Below the pieces are notes generated by a model that saw only the letters and a list, made by a program, of their open reading frames with translations, made no database searches and was not told the origin of the DNA. Below are positions 14,488 to 22,746 of a DNA stretch of 30,546 nt, in pieces. The translations under genes and the position numbers were made by a program. Source of the DNA: JASFYU01 sp045046905 (GTDB taxonomy: Bacteria > Bacteroidota > Bacteroidia > Flavobacteriales > Flavobacteriaceae); NCBI GenBank assembly GCA_045046905.1, contig JASFYU010000196.1, forward strand, positions 1 to 30,546, read 5' to 3'. Position 1 is the first letter of the stretch; each line of letters begins with the position of its first letter.

Positions 14488-15108
14488 CTATGCATCAAAA
14501 TGATATAGATCGGCCAATTTATACACCAAAAAACCAATAATAGCGACATCACTTTTGCCCTTCCTAATCATTGAACGCACTTCTTTTAAATTTTCCTTTT
14601 TAAAAAACTTTAGGTCATCTGTACCATATTCGCTAAATATTTTCCAGGATTTAAGGCCTTGTAACATTTCTCTATGTGCCTCATATTTTCTATTTATAAG
14701 ATGAAGGTTCTTTTTAAATTTAGCGTTTTTGTGCACGGTAGGATCCGCCTTTTTGGCGTTCCAATTTTCATATTCAGATTTGAGGCGATTATTGGCATTC
14801 TCGGCCTCCGATATTATTTTAACATAGGCCCTAGAAACCAGTGAATGGTAATTACTCATAAACTCAGTATCTGCATCGAACAGTGGGCTGCTCTCGGCAC
14901 TCTGATAAAATCCAACATTTTGATGTGACGCGGTAGTATTCTCCACCGTCAATGAATTCTTCCAGGCTTCTGATTTAATAACCTTTTCCCATGCTTTGGC
15001 ATATTGGCGCTTATAGTTTGTCTTTGATGAGGAACAGCCCCCTGCCAAAAGAACGATCAGCACCAAAATAGTTTTTATCTCAATTAATCGTAGTGTATGC
15101 TTCCTCAT
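14488..15108 (-). CDS. Hypothetical lipoprotein
   Basis: A 206-residue protein with an N-terminal lipoprotein signal: basic start, hydrophobic stretch at about 10-22 and lipobox L-A-G-G before Cys25. The mature part is mostly helical, Lys- and Asn-rich, with an Asn-Trp-Asn-Ala stretch and a HREMLQGLKSW segment in the middle. It ends with a mildly hydrophobic segment (SDVAIIGFLVYKLADLYHF). No known domain was recognised. Its position before the GreA-like gene is probably incidental. It is likely attached to the inner leaflet of the outer membrane or to the inner membrane. Confidence 0.75.
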   Translation of the reverse strand: MRKHTLRLIEIKTILVLIVLLAGGCSSSKTNYKRQYAKAWEKVIKSEAWKNSLTVENTTASHQNVGFYQSAESSPLFDADTEFMSNYHSLVSRAYVKIISEAENANNRLKSEYENWNAKKADPTVHKNAKFKKNLHLINRKYEAHREMLQGLKSWKIFSEYGTDDLKFFKKENLKEVRSMIRKGKSDVAIIGFLVYKLADLYHFDA

Positions 15109-15366
15109 ATGGATAGTTCCATTTTTTATATGGATCGCTGCTTCATTTTTTAAACTGCGACGACAAGCTAGCTAGCCATTTTAATGGCATCACAAGGGGT
15201 CATATTCAAATATTGCACATGAGGTTAAATTCGGCCGTATATCCAATTAAGGGGTTTGGAAGTGGGGTCTTCCTTTTACAAACCTTATATTTAAAGGGTT
15301 GTCAATATAAGAAGAATACTGAACATAGCTAAGAAAAAATGGTAAACTGCCCTAAATAATTGCTAG

Positions 15367-15391
15367 AACCCCCATCAGTTCAAATGGGGTT
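15367..15391. other. Stem-loop overlapping the 5'-proximal gap of the dehydratase stop
   Basis: AACCCC and GGGGTT pair with a small bulge around a loop, just beyond the stop of the dehydratase gene (-). No T-run follows on the minus strand, so it is only a possible terminator. The remaining bases, 15109-15366, show no gene or repeat that I recognise. Confidence 0.35.
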
Positions 15392-15396
15392 AGCGC

Positions 15397-17118
15397 TCAA
15401 TGAAGGTCACGCTCTACTTTAGATCCCGATCCGCCAATAAGAAAATCGAGATCGGCACCTTTATCGGCCTGCTCCACATGATCTATATACATTTTCACGT
15501 AGCCCCTGACCGCTATAGGCTCAGGTGCTTTCCATGCTGCTTTTCTCTTTGCAAGTTCGGTATTGGATATTACAAGATGAAGCCTTCTTTTTTCTACGTC
15601 CAACTCAATACTATCCCCATTTTGAACTAGGGCCAATGTTCCGCCCACGGTAGATTCCGGAGAGACATGTAAGATGACCGTGCCGGCCGCCGTACCGCTC
15701 ATTCTCCCATCCGATATTCGGACCATATCAGTCACTCCTTTTAAAATAAGTTTTTTTGGCAAGTCTACATTGCCCACTTCAGGCATTCCAGGGTATCCTT
15801 TAGGGCCAACTCCTTTGAGTACGATGATACTATTCTCATCTATTTCTAGATTGGGATCGTCAATACGTTCGTGGTAGTCTTCCATACTTTCAAAGACCAC
15901 TGCTTTCCCCGTATGCTTCATTAATTTTTTTGATGCCGCAGAAGGCTTTATAACCGCCCCATTTTCACAGAGATTACCCTTTAATATTGCTATTCCTGCC
16001 TCTTCTTGAAAGGGTTTTTCTATACTAGATATAACATCATCGTCATAACAGATTGCCTTGACATAATTTTCGTCAAAAGTCTTTCCGTTTACGGTAATGA
16101 CATCATTATGTAGCAATTTTTTAAGTTCTTTCATGACTACTGGGAGTCCGCCGGCATAGAAAAAATCTTCCATCAAATGTTTTCCAGAGGGCTTTAAATT
16201 GACCAAAAGGGGAACATTACTGCCCATGGTATCAAAGTCTTCTAGCTTTAGATTAATGCCTATTCTACCAGCAATTGCCATCAAGTGAATTATCAGATTT
16301 GTTGAGCCCCCTACAGCGGCATTGGCTACAATGGCATTTTCAAACGCTTTTCTCGTCAGGATCTTCGAAAGTTTTAAATCTTCCTTGACCATATTCACAA
16401 TACGCCTGCCCGACAGTTGTGCGAACAGTTTTTTTCGAGAATCAGCCGCCGGAATCGATGAAAACCCTGGTAGGGTAAGTCCTAAAGCTTCGGTCATTGT
16501 TGCCATGGTACTCGCGGTACCCATAGTATTGCAGTGGCCAATACTACGTGCTACGCATACCTCGGCTTCTGCAAAATCCTCTTTGGTATAGCCTTCTTTT
16601 GTTTCTTTCTCCTTAATCATCCAATTCATGGATCCCGATCCTATTTTCTCTCCTCTGAATCGACCGCTCAACATAGGGCCACCTGGCACAACAATCGTTG
16701 GCAGATCAACACTACAGGCGCCCATTATAGTCGAGGGGGTTGTCTTGTCACAACCTGTCAACAAAACAATACCGTCTAAAGGATTGGCCCTGATAGATTC
16801 CTCGGTATCCATACTTGCCAAGTTTCTGAAAAGCATTGTGGTAGGGCGCATGAGAGTCTCGCCCAAAGACATTACCGGAAATTCCAAAGGGAAACCCCCT
16901 TCTTCTAAAATACCGCGTTTGACTACTTCGGCAAAATCACGAAGGTGACCATTACAGGGGGTTAGTTCAGACCAAGTATTGCATATTCCTATGACCGGTT
17001 TTCCCTCAAAATAATCATCAGGATAGCCTTGATTGCGCAACCATGAGCGGTGTACAAAACCCATTTTATCATTTCCGCCAAACCATTCGCTGCTACGTAA
17101 GTGTTTCTTTTTTGCCAT
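15397..17118 (-). CDS. IlvD/Edd-family sugar-acid dehydratase (arabinonate/xylonate-type)
   Basis: A 573-residue iron-sulfur dehydratase that removes water from a 2,3-dihydroxy acid to give a 2-keto-3-deoxy acid. The three cluster cysteines of the [2Fe-2S] sugar-acid branch are placed as expected: Cys55 (WSELTPCNGH), Cys123 (TGCDKTTPS) and Cys196 (GHCNTMG). The late ISDGRMSGTA segment carries the catalytic Ser. The N-terminal part (RSSEWFGGND, FVHRSWLRNQGY) resembles pentonate dehydratases more than the dihydroxy-acid dehydratase of branched-chain amino-acid synthesis, and no ilv genes are nearby. The likely substrates are aldonic acids such as L-arabinonate, D-xylonate or a related sugar acid. 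No kinase or aldolase gene is adjacent. An FAD oxidoreductase gene lies 79 bases upstream on the same strand. Confidence 0.88.
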   Translation of the reverse strand: MAKKKHLRSSEWFGGNDKMGFVHRSWLRNQGYPDDYFEGKPVIGICNTWSELTPCNGHLRDFAEVVKRGILEEGGFPLEFPVMSLGETLMRPTTMLFRNLASMDTEESIRANPLDGIVLLTGCDKTTPSTIMGACSVDLPTIVVPGGPMLSGRFRGEKIGSGSMNWMIKEKETKEGYTKEDFAEAEVCVARSIGHCNTMGTASTMATMTEALGLTLPGFSSIPAADSRKKLFAQLSGRRIVNMVKEDLKLSKILTRKAFENAIVANAAVGGSTNLIIHLMAIAGRIGINLKLEDFDTMGSNVPLLVNLKPSGKHLMEDFFYAGGLPVVMKELKKLLHNDVITVNGKTFDENYVKAICYDDDVISSIEKPFQEEAGIAILKGNLCENGAVIKPSAASKKLMKHTGKAVVFESMEDYHERIDDPNLEIDENSIIVLKGVGPKGYPGMPEVGNVDLPKKLILKGVTDMVRISDGRMSGTAAGTVILHVSPESTVGGTLALVQNGDSIELDVEKRRLHLVISNTELAKRKAAWKAPEPIAVRGYVKMYIDHVEQADKGADLDFLIGGSGSKVERDLH

Positions 17119-17197
17119 AAGTCTACTATCATTGAACTAGGGCATTAAAGTAAGCATTATCATAAAAACCCACAAGATTTTAAACCAAGTCAAAACA

Positions 17198-18310
17198 CTA
17201 GATTAAATCTGCGAGATCTTGACCTATCAAACTGCCAATGGCAATACCCATTCCGCCCATGCGAACACCACAATACACATTTTGGGATACTTGTTTTACA
17301 ATAGGCTTTTTTTTGGGGCCTAGCCCCATTATGCCACTCCAACGTCTTTCGATTACAAATTTAGTTTTGGGCAAAATAGTTGTTCCTAGCAGTTCTTCTA
17401 AACGGTCTTGTATTTGTTTTGTATGGCCAAACTTACTGGTCTGTTCTCCTTTGATATCAAGGTTTCTTCCCCCGCCAAACAAAATCCTATTATCAATATT
17501 CCTAAAAAAATAATACCCTTCATCAAAATGAAAAGTACCTTTTATCTGTAAATTAGGAATAGGCGAAGTAATCAAAACCTGAGCTCTGGCAGGGGTCACC
17601 TCTTCGTTTAATACTTGAGAAGTAAAACCATTGGTGGCAATGAACAACTTTTGGGTACAGAAATCAAACTCACTGGTAGTAACAGAAACGCTATTCTCTT
17701 GTTCACTAAAACCTTGCAAGGTGACCGAATTCAAAAGTAGCACACCCCTTTCTTGAACTTTACTGAGTAGCGCCATCATCATTCTGCCCGTATCTAATTG
17801 GGCTTCAAAGCTATTCGTGATATAGTTTTCTTGTATCCTCTTAAACCGAAAGGTATTAGAATGTGTTCGAAAGGCTTCTTTTCCAAAAATAGGCTGTAGT
17901 AATAGATTGACTTCATTCAAGCTATCTAGACAGCTTAAATACAATTCTTCATGCTTGTCTAGGAATAGTTCATGCCCACCGTATTGTTGAAAATCAATGG
18001 CCGAATCACCTAGATTTTTTCTGAGGAGCTGAATGCCCTTCCATCTTCTTTGCACTAAATCGACTACCTCTTGTTGGGTACCTGCCCTTAGATCTGATAT
18101 AATTTCAGAAATACTGCCGAAACAGGCGAATCCTGCATTTTTGGTACTTGCCCCTTGTGGTAATATTCCTTTTTCTAGCACCAATATCTTAGCCTGGGGG
18201 TATCTCTTTTTTAAGGCTAGCGCACAGTTAAGACCAACAATGCCACTGCCAACAATGGTAAAATCTATGTTAGAGAGCCATGTTTTATATTCCCAATAAC
18301 TGAGGTTCAT
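17198..18310 (-). CDS. FAD-dependent oxidoreductase, DAO family
   Basis: A 370-residue flavoprotein of the D-amino-acid oxidase/glycine oxidase type. The FAD-binding motif is GSGIVG at 21-26 after the strand DFTIV, followed by LVLEKG at the end of the second strand and STKNAGFACFG, where such enzymes bind the flavin phosphates. The C-terminal part has VERRWSGIMGLGPKKKPIV and the final CGVRMGGMGIAIG segment, which closes the FAD site in this family. The family oxidises amines, amino acids or hydroxy acids; the substrate here cannot be read. No signal peptide is present. It may be co-transcribed with the downstream sugar-acid dehydratase gene (79-base gap). A -7-like box, TATCTTTA, lies upstream on the minus strand at 18332-18339. 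Confidence 0.88.
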   Translation of the reverse strand: MNLSYWEYKTWLSNIDFTIVGSGIVGLNCALALKKRYPQAKILVLEKGILPQGASTKNAGFACFGSISEIISDLRAGTQQEVVDLVQRRWKGIQLLRKNLGDSAIDFQQYGGHELFLDKHEELYLSCLDSLNEVNLLLQPIFGKEAFRTHSNTFRFKRIQENYITNSFEAQLDTGRMMMALLSKVQERGVLLLNSVTLQGFSEQENSVSVTTSEFDFCTQKLFIATNGFTSQVLNEEVTPARAQVLITSPIPNLQIKGTFHFDEGYYFFRNIDNRILFGGGRNLDIKGEQTSKFGHTKQIQDRLEELLGTTILPKTKFVIERRWSGIMGLGPKKKPIVKQVSQNVYCGVRMGGMGIAIGSLIGQDLADLI

Positions 18311-18360
18311 TTTAGATAATTAGTGTGTGACTAAAGATAAAACATATAAACCCGCTTGGC

Positions 18361-18556
18361 TGCAAGAATAAGCCTGCCTACGAAATGGGCAGACGGTCTC
18401 GTGCTGCCATTGACGTTTTTACGAGGAGTACAGCGACGAAGTAATCTCTTTGTTTTAGTATGATTCAACAGATTACCCACCTTTGGAACAGGCGGGCTTT
18501 GCACCACTTCGTCCGCACTCAGCCAACACTCGCCAAGGCGTTAAAATACGCTTTTA
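18361..18556. repeat. Dispersed repeat R1, copy c
   Basis: Holds the 34-base segment 18421-18454 that is almost identical to the inverted end of copy a (3704-3737, minus strand). Next comes a part (about 18468-18510) with CAGATTACCC, GAACAGGCGGGCTT and TTCGTCCG in the same order as copy a. The left side (18369-18402) has GCCTGCCTACGAAATGGGCAG, which is inverted relative to the GCCCGTCTGCC...GGCAGGC part of copy a. The gap lies between the FAD oxidoreductase and accC genes; no gene is seen. Confidence 0.65.
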
Positions 18557-18570
18557 AACAGTGCCTTGTT

Positions 18571-19923
18571 CTATTCTTCAGGCTCTGGATCCATCACAAA
18601 ATCCTCCATAAATTTGGTAGTATAGTTTCCGGCCAAATAATCAGGATGATCCATAAGCTGTCTGTGAAAAGGAATGGTGGTTTTAATTCCCTCAATGACA
18701 AACTCGTCCAAGGCGCGTTTCATTTTGTTGATAGCCTCTTCGCGTGTCTGCGCAGTGGTTATTAATTTGGCAATCATAGAGTCGTAGTTGGGTGGAATAC
18801 TGTAGCCGCTATATACGTGTGTATCCATTCGAATACCATGTCCTCCTGGAATATGTAAGGTGGTTATTTTTCCTGGAGACGGCCTAAAGTTATTATAAGG
18901 ATCTTCGGCATTAATACGGCATTCGATGCTATGCAACTTCGGCAGATAGTTCTTTCCGGAAATAGGTACGCCTCCTGCTACTAAAATTTGTTCGCGAATC
19001 AAGTCATAATCTACAACTTGTTCTGTAATCGGATGCTCTACTTGAATACGGGTATTCATTTCCATAAAATAGAAATTCCGGTGCTTATCTACTAAAAACT
19101 CTACTGTACCGGCTCCTTCATATTTTATGAATTCCGCAGCCTTGATGGCGGCTTTGCCCATTGCATCTCTGAGTTTATCAGTCATAAAGGGTGATGGCGT
19201 CTCCTCAGTCAATTTCTGGTGACGACGCTGAATCGAGCAGTCTCTTTCCGATAAATGACAAGCTTTACCATATTGATCACCCACGATTTGGATTTCGATA
19301 TGGCGGGGTTCCTCGATTAGTTTTTCCATATACATTGCGCCGTTGCCAAATGCTGCGGTCGCCTCTTGCACGGCACTCTCATAAAGATCTTCTATTTGAT
19401 CCTCTTTCCATACCGCCCGCATTCCTTTACCGCCACCTCCTGCTGTTGCCTTGACCATCACAGGGTAACCCATTTTTTTGGCCACCTTTTTAGCATCAGC
19501 AAGATCTTTAAGAAGCCCTTCGGATCCTGGAACAGTTGGTACTCCTGCCTTTTTCATGGTTTCTTTGGCAGAGGCCTTATCGCCCATACGATCAATATGC
19601 TCTTCTGAGGCTCCGATAAATTTTATTTGATGTTCGGCACAAATCTTGGAAAACTTAGAATTTTCGGATAAAAAACCATAGCCCGGGTGAATGGCATCGG
19701 CATTGGTGATTTCTGCGGCTGCTATGATATTGGGTATTTTCAAATACGACTCACTACTAGCTGCGGGGCCAATACACACTGCCTCATCAGCAAAACGAAC
19801 GTGTAGACTTTCCTCATCAATCTTCGAATAAACCGCAACGGTTTTTATACCCATTTCTTTACAGGTACGAATTATGCGTAAGGCAATCTCGCCCCTATTG
19901 GCAATCAATATTTTTTTAAACAT
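18571..19923 (-). CDS. accC: Biotin carboxylase subunit of acetyl-CoA carboxylase
   Basis: Carboxylates the biotin on AccB using ATP and bicarbonate, the first half-reaction of malonyl-CoA synthesis. The protein is 450 residues from the ATG at 19923, giving the standard N-terminus MFKKILIANRGEIALR; an ATG six codons upstream was not used. Domains: biotin-carboxylase N domain (1 to about 112), ATP-grasp (about 113-330) with the glycine-rich loop KATAGGGGKGMR, and the C-terminal domain. The metal and catalytic region MNTRIQVEHPITE is intact. The gene follows accB after 183 bases that contain a palindromic repeat, an unusually large gap for this pair. No strong terminator was seen after it; the downstream gap is a repeat. 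Confidence 0.96.
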   Translation of the reverse strand: MFKKILIANRGEIALRIIRTCKEMGIKTVAVYSKIDEESLHVRFADEAVCIGPAASSESYLKIPNIIAAAEITNADAIHPGYGFLSENSKFSKICAEHQIKFIGASEEHIDRMGDKASAKETMKKAGVPTVPGSEGLLKDLADAKKVAKKMGYPVMVKATAGGGGKGMRAVWKEDQIEDLYESAVQEATAAFGNGAMYMEKLIEEPRHIEIQIVGDQYGKACHLSERDCSIQRRHQKLTEETPSPFMTDKLRDAMGKAAIKAAEFIKYEGAGTVEFLVDKHRNFYFMEMNTRIQVEHPITEQVVDYDLIREQILVAGGVPISGKNYLPKLHSIECRINAEDPYNNFRPSPGKITTLHIPGGHGIRMDTHVYSGYSIPPNYDSMIAKLITTAQTREEAINKMKRALDEFVIEGIKTTIPFHRQLMDHPDYLAGNYTTKFMEDFVMDPEPEE

Positions 19924-20065
19924 AATATTTTTCAATTCCAAACTTCAAATTCTAAAGCTCAATCGTTATCTCTGATATTTAGAATTAAGTGCTTGTGATT
20001 TATTCCCACCACTGGGTGTAATACGCCACGTTTGCGGCGAATTAACTATTTTTTTTACCTCTTAT

Positions 20066-20086
20066 GCCTGCCTGCAGTAGGCAGGC
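20066..20086. repeat. Palindromic element between accB and accC
   Basis: Two perfect eight-base arms, GCCTGCCT and AGGCAGGC, around a five-base loop (GCAGT). The core is shared with repeats R1 and R2. It lies inside the accB-accC intergenic gap, where its transcript would form a strong hairpin. No T-run follows on the minus strand. Confidence 0.7.
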
Positions 20087-20106
20087 TTAGGTCGAGACAG
20101 CTAGTT

Positions 20107-20592
20107 TCAAGATGGGTCTACTAAGAACAATGGCTGATCAAACTCGACCGGAGATGAATCCTCTACCAATACTTTTATTATTTTTCCTGAAACTTCAGAT
20201 TCTATATCATTAAAAAGTTTCATCGCCTCGATAACGCAAAGTACATCACCTTTGTTTATCTGGCTACCGACTTCGACAAAAGTAGGCTTGTCGGGTGATG
20301 ATTTCCTGTAAAATGTACCAATAATAGGAGATTTGATGGTAATATATCTTGAATCATCGCTTTTCTCTTCTTCAGATGGTGTTTCAGCCGGCACAATCCC
20401 CGGCTGCACCGGCATAATAGGTGCCATCGCCTGTTGCACAATAGGAATCTGCTGCACGTAAGCGGTCTCCTGACCATGACCTGAACCTCCAGTACGGATA
20501 GTAATCTTAATATCATCTGTCTCCAATTTCACCTCAGTTGCGCCCGATTTAGCTACAAACTTGATTAGGCTTTGAATTTCTTTAATATCCAT
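20107..20592 (-). CDS. accB: Biotin carboxyl carrier protein of acetyl-CoA carboxylase
   Basis: Carries the biotin that shuttles CO2 from AccC to the carboxyltransferase. The 161-residue length is normal. The N-terminal helical part starts MDIKEIQSLIKFVAKSG, as usual. A Pro/Ala/Gln-rich linker runs from about 42 to 72. The biotinyl domain (about 83-161) contains the biotinylation motif EAMK with Lys125 and ends DQPLFLVDPS. It follows fabH by 33 bases, so the two probably share a transcript. Confidence 0.96.
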   Translation of the reverse strand: MDIKEIQSLIKFVAKSGATEVKLETDDIKITIRTGGSGHGQETAYVQQIPIVQQAMAPIMPVQPGIVPAETPSEEEKSDDSRYITIKSPIIGTFYRKSSPDKPTFVEVGSQINKGDVLCVIEAMKLFNDIESEVSGKIIKVLVEDSSPVEFDQPLFLVDPS

Positions 20593-20625
20593 CGAATTTG
20601 ATTTAAGTTTAGATAATTAGTTTGT

Positions 20626-21621
20626 TTAGTTATATGCCCATTTCAAATATATAGACCCCCAAGTAAATCCTCCTCCGAATGCAGCGAACACTAAATTATC
20701 GCCTTTTTTTAGTTGATATTCATAGTCATTGAGCAGAAGGGGCAAGGTTGCCGCTGTGGTATTGCCGTAATGTTGTATGTTCATCATTACCTTTGAGTTG
20801 TCAAGTCCCATTCGCCTGGCTGTGGCATCGATAATTCTTTTGTTTGCCTGATGTGGTATCAACCAAGCTACATCGGTATGATTCAAATTATTACGTTTCA
20901 TAATCTTATCGGCCACATCGGCCATATTGGAAACGGCAAATTTGAACACCGCTTTGCCTTCTTGATAAATAAAATGCTTTCTATCTCTTACCGTTTTCTC
21001 GGAAGCTGGAAGCAAGGAGCCTCCGGCATCCATGCCCAAATATTTTCTGCCATTGCCATCTGCCCTAAGGAACTCATCTTGTAACCCAAGACCCTCGTTA
21101 TTGGGTTCAAAAAGAACGGCTCCCGCCCCATCACCAAAAATAATACAGGTGGTTCTATCGGTATAATCAATGATAGAGGACATTTTATCGGCTCCTATCA
21201 AGAGCACTTTTTTATACCTACCCGATTCAATATAGCTTGCAGCTGTTGACATTCCGAAGAGAAAACTAGAACATGCCGCCAATAAATCATAGGAAAAAGC
21301 ATTAACGGCACCTATTTCAGATGCCACGAAGGCTGAAGTAGAGGCGACCATACTATCTGGGGTGGCAGTACCAACAATTACCAAATCAATTTCACTAGGG
21401 TCAATCTCGCCCTTTTTTATAAGAGCTTTTGCGGCTTTAATGGCTAAATACGATGTTCCTTCGCCCTCTTCAGGTTTAAGAACTCTTCTTTCTTTGATTC
21501 CGGTTCTGGTAGTAATCCATTCATCATTGGTATCTACCATACCCTCTAGCATTTTGTTAGTCAGAACAAAGTTCGGCACATACGCACCTACAGCTGTAAT
21601 AGCCGCTGTTATTTTACCCAT
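20626..21621 (-). CDS. fabH: 3-oxoacyl-[acyl-carrier-protein] synthase III
   Basis: Condenses an acyl-CoA starter with malonyl-ACP to begin fatty-acid synthesis; in Bacteroidota branched starters are common. It has 331 residues. The catalytic triad is visible as Cys117 (LLAACSSFL), His257 (IPHQANKRI) and Asn287 (YGNTTAAT). The N-terminal segment (NDEWITTRTGIKERR) and the C-terminal glycine-rich FAAFGGGFTWGS close the thiolase fold. It is followed directly by accB, which places substrate supply and initiation together. The 257 bases upstream contain the rpmF terminator, so fabH probably has its own promoter, though no consensus -7 box was found. Confidence 0.96.
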   Translation of the reverse strand: MGKITAAITAVGAYVPNFVLTNKMLEGMVDTNDEWITTRTGIKERRVLKPEEGEGTSYLAIKAAKALIKKGEIDPSEIDLVIVGTATPDSMVASTSAFVASEIGAVNAFSYDLLAACSSFLFGMSTAASYIESGRYKKVLLIGADKMSSIIDYTDRTTCIIFGDGAGAVLFEPNNEGLGLQDEFLRADGNGRKYLGMDAGGSLLPASEKTVRDRKHFIYQEGKAVFKFAVSNMADVADKIMKRNNLNHTDVAWLIPHQANKRIIDATARRMGLDNSKVMMNIQHYGNTTAATLPLLLNDYEYQLKKGDNLVFAAFGGGFTWGSIYLKWAYN

Positions 21622-21823
21622 TCTAAAGTCGATTATGTATCAAAAATCCTCAAAAATGTCTTAAAATTCGTGAAAATTACTGATTTTTCATGACTTTTTG
21701 ATCTAAAACGTCATTTTTAAAAAAGTATGGAATTTTAAAAATCGCTAGCACCTGATACTAGAGAGATTGCGAACCAGAGAAATATCATATCTGAATTTTT
21801 GACGTCAGCCGATATAATTTTCA

Positions 21824-21856
21824 CTAAAAAACTCCCAGCTTAAAAAAGTGGGAGTT
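21824..21856 (-). terminator. Intrinsic terminator after rpmF
   Basis: AACTCCCA and TGGGAGTT form an eight-base perfect stem around an 11-base loop. On the minus strand the stem is followed by TTTTTT. It ends the DUF177-rpmF transcript and separates it from fabH. Confidence 0.85.
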
Positions 21857-21878
21857 CTATTTTTCGAGTAAAGCTCGG

Positions 21879-22076
21879 CTAAGCTTCAGCCTCTACGGTC
21901 TTATCAATCAGAACTTGGCCCTTATAGTATAATTTACCTTCATGCCAATGTGCTCTATGGTACAGATGCATTTCTCCTGTTGTTGGATCTGTCGCCAAAG
22001 TAGGGGCTACCGCTTTATAATGGGTTCTTCTCTTGTCTCTCCTAGATTTGGAAATTTTTCTTTTAGGATGTGCCAT
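21879..22076 (-). CDS. rpmF: Large ribosomal subunit protein bL32
   Basis: A 65-residue basic protein of the 50S subunit. The N-terminus MAHPKRKISKSRRDKRRTH is typical of bL32. The C-terminal half, where many bL32 proteins carry four zinc cysteines, reads TDPTTGEMHLYHRAHW and contains no Cys, so this is a zinc-free form. It follows the DUF177 gene by seven bases and shares its transcript. A strong terminator follows. Confidence 0.97.
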   Translation of the reverse strand: MAHPKRKISKSRRDKRRTHYKAVAPTLATDPTTGEMHLYHRAHWHEGKLYYKGQVLIDKTVEAEA

Positions 22077-22083
22077 TTATAAC

Positions 22084-22605
22084 TTATTTATCCGTTAGTA
22101 ATTTTCTTAAAACATCCCATCGGGGATCATTTTCATCTTTTGTTTCTTTCGGTTGCAGTTCTTTCAACTTTTCCAACACTTCCGATTTAAGGGTGCCGTC
22201 CTCTATCCCCGGATGAATTCTTTTCTGTGGAACTGCCAAGACCAACATTTCATAAACGTACTGTGCAATGTTGACTTCATTTTCTCTATATGGAATGACC
22301 AATAATTCATCATCTTCATCATTATATTCATCACCGAACTTGACGACCAGTTCCAATTCAGATGTAATCTTCTGATTATAGGATTCACTTGTACTGTCAC
22401 AATTCACGTTTACACTACCTTTCGCACTAAGTTCGAAGGCTAGCATAGTACTTGTCTTGTTCATTATAACAAACAGTTCAATATTTGCATCATTGAACTC
22501 CTCATAGTCAAAAGATTCAAAGAACTTGTTTTCGATTTTAAAATTAAACTCGTGTTTTCCTTGCTTCAATCCTAAGAAAGGAATGCTAAACTCCTTTTGC
22601 TTCAT
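22084..22605 (-). CDS. YceD/DUF177 family protein
   Basis: A protein of 173 residues whose gene precedes rpmF, as in most bacteria; members of the family are linked to 23S rRNA processing or accumulation. The start at 22605 (MKQKEFSIPFLGLKQGKHEF) matches the usual N-terminus. The frame stays open further upstream to 22701, but the -7 box at 22650-22657 lies inside that extension, so the longer start is not used. The domain has the alternating strand pattern LFVIMNKTSTMLAFEL and ends with the expected DPRWDVLRKLL segment. The acidic stretch DEYNDEDDE in mid-protein is typical. The cysteine in VNVNCDS is the only one visible. It is co-transcribed with rpmF. Confidence 0.92.
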   Translation of the reverse strand: MKQKEFSIPFLGLKQGKHEFNFKIENKFFESFDYEEFNDANIELFVIMNKTSTMLAFELSAKGSVNVNCDSTSESYNQKITSELELVVKFGDEYNDEDDELLVIPYRENEVNIAQYVYEMLVLAVPQKRIHPGIEDGTLKSEVLEKLKELQPKETKDENDPRWDVLRKLLTDK

Positions 22606-22649
22606 CATTTCAACACTGTATTTCGAAATACGCCTGTAAAGAGCGGGTG

Positions 22650-22657
22650 CAAAGATA
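22650..22657 (-). promoter_or_regulatory. -7 box of the DUF177-rpmF promoter
   Basis: The minus strand reads TATCTTTG, an exact TAnnTTTG match. Transcription would start about 35-40 bases before the ATG at 22605. The -33 element is not a clear TTG. The box decides the DUF177 start. Confidence 0.6.
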
Positions 22658-22746
22658 GTATTATTTTGGTAACAGCCACTATTTGAAATAAAGTAAATCA
22701 CCCTAGGACGAACAAGAGGAAGCTTTCAGCACTCGCTTAAATAAAA

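Noticed and set aside
15397..17118. Dihydroxy-acid dehydratase of branched-chain amino-acid synthesis
   Set aside because: The N-terminal motifs and cysteine spacing fit sugar-acid dehydratases, and no ilv genes are adjacent.
22606..22701. 32-codon N-terminal extension of the DUF177 protein
   Set aside because: The -7 promoter box lies within it, and the family start MKQKEF is at 22605.
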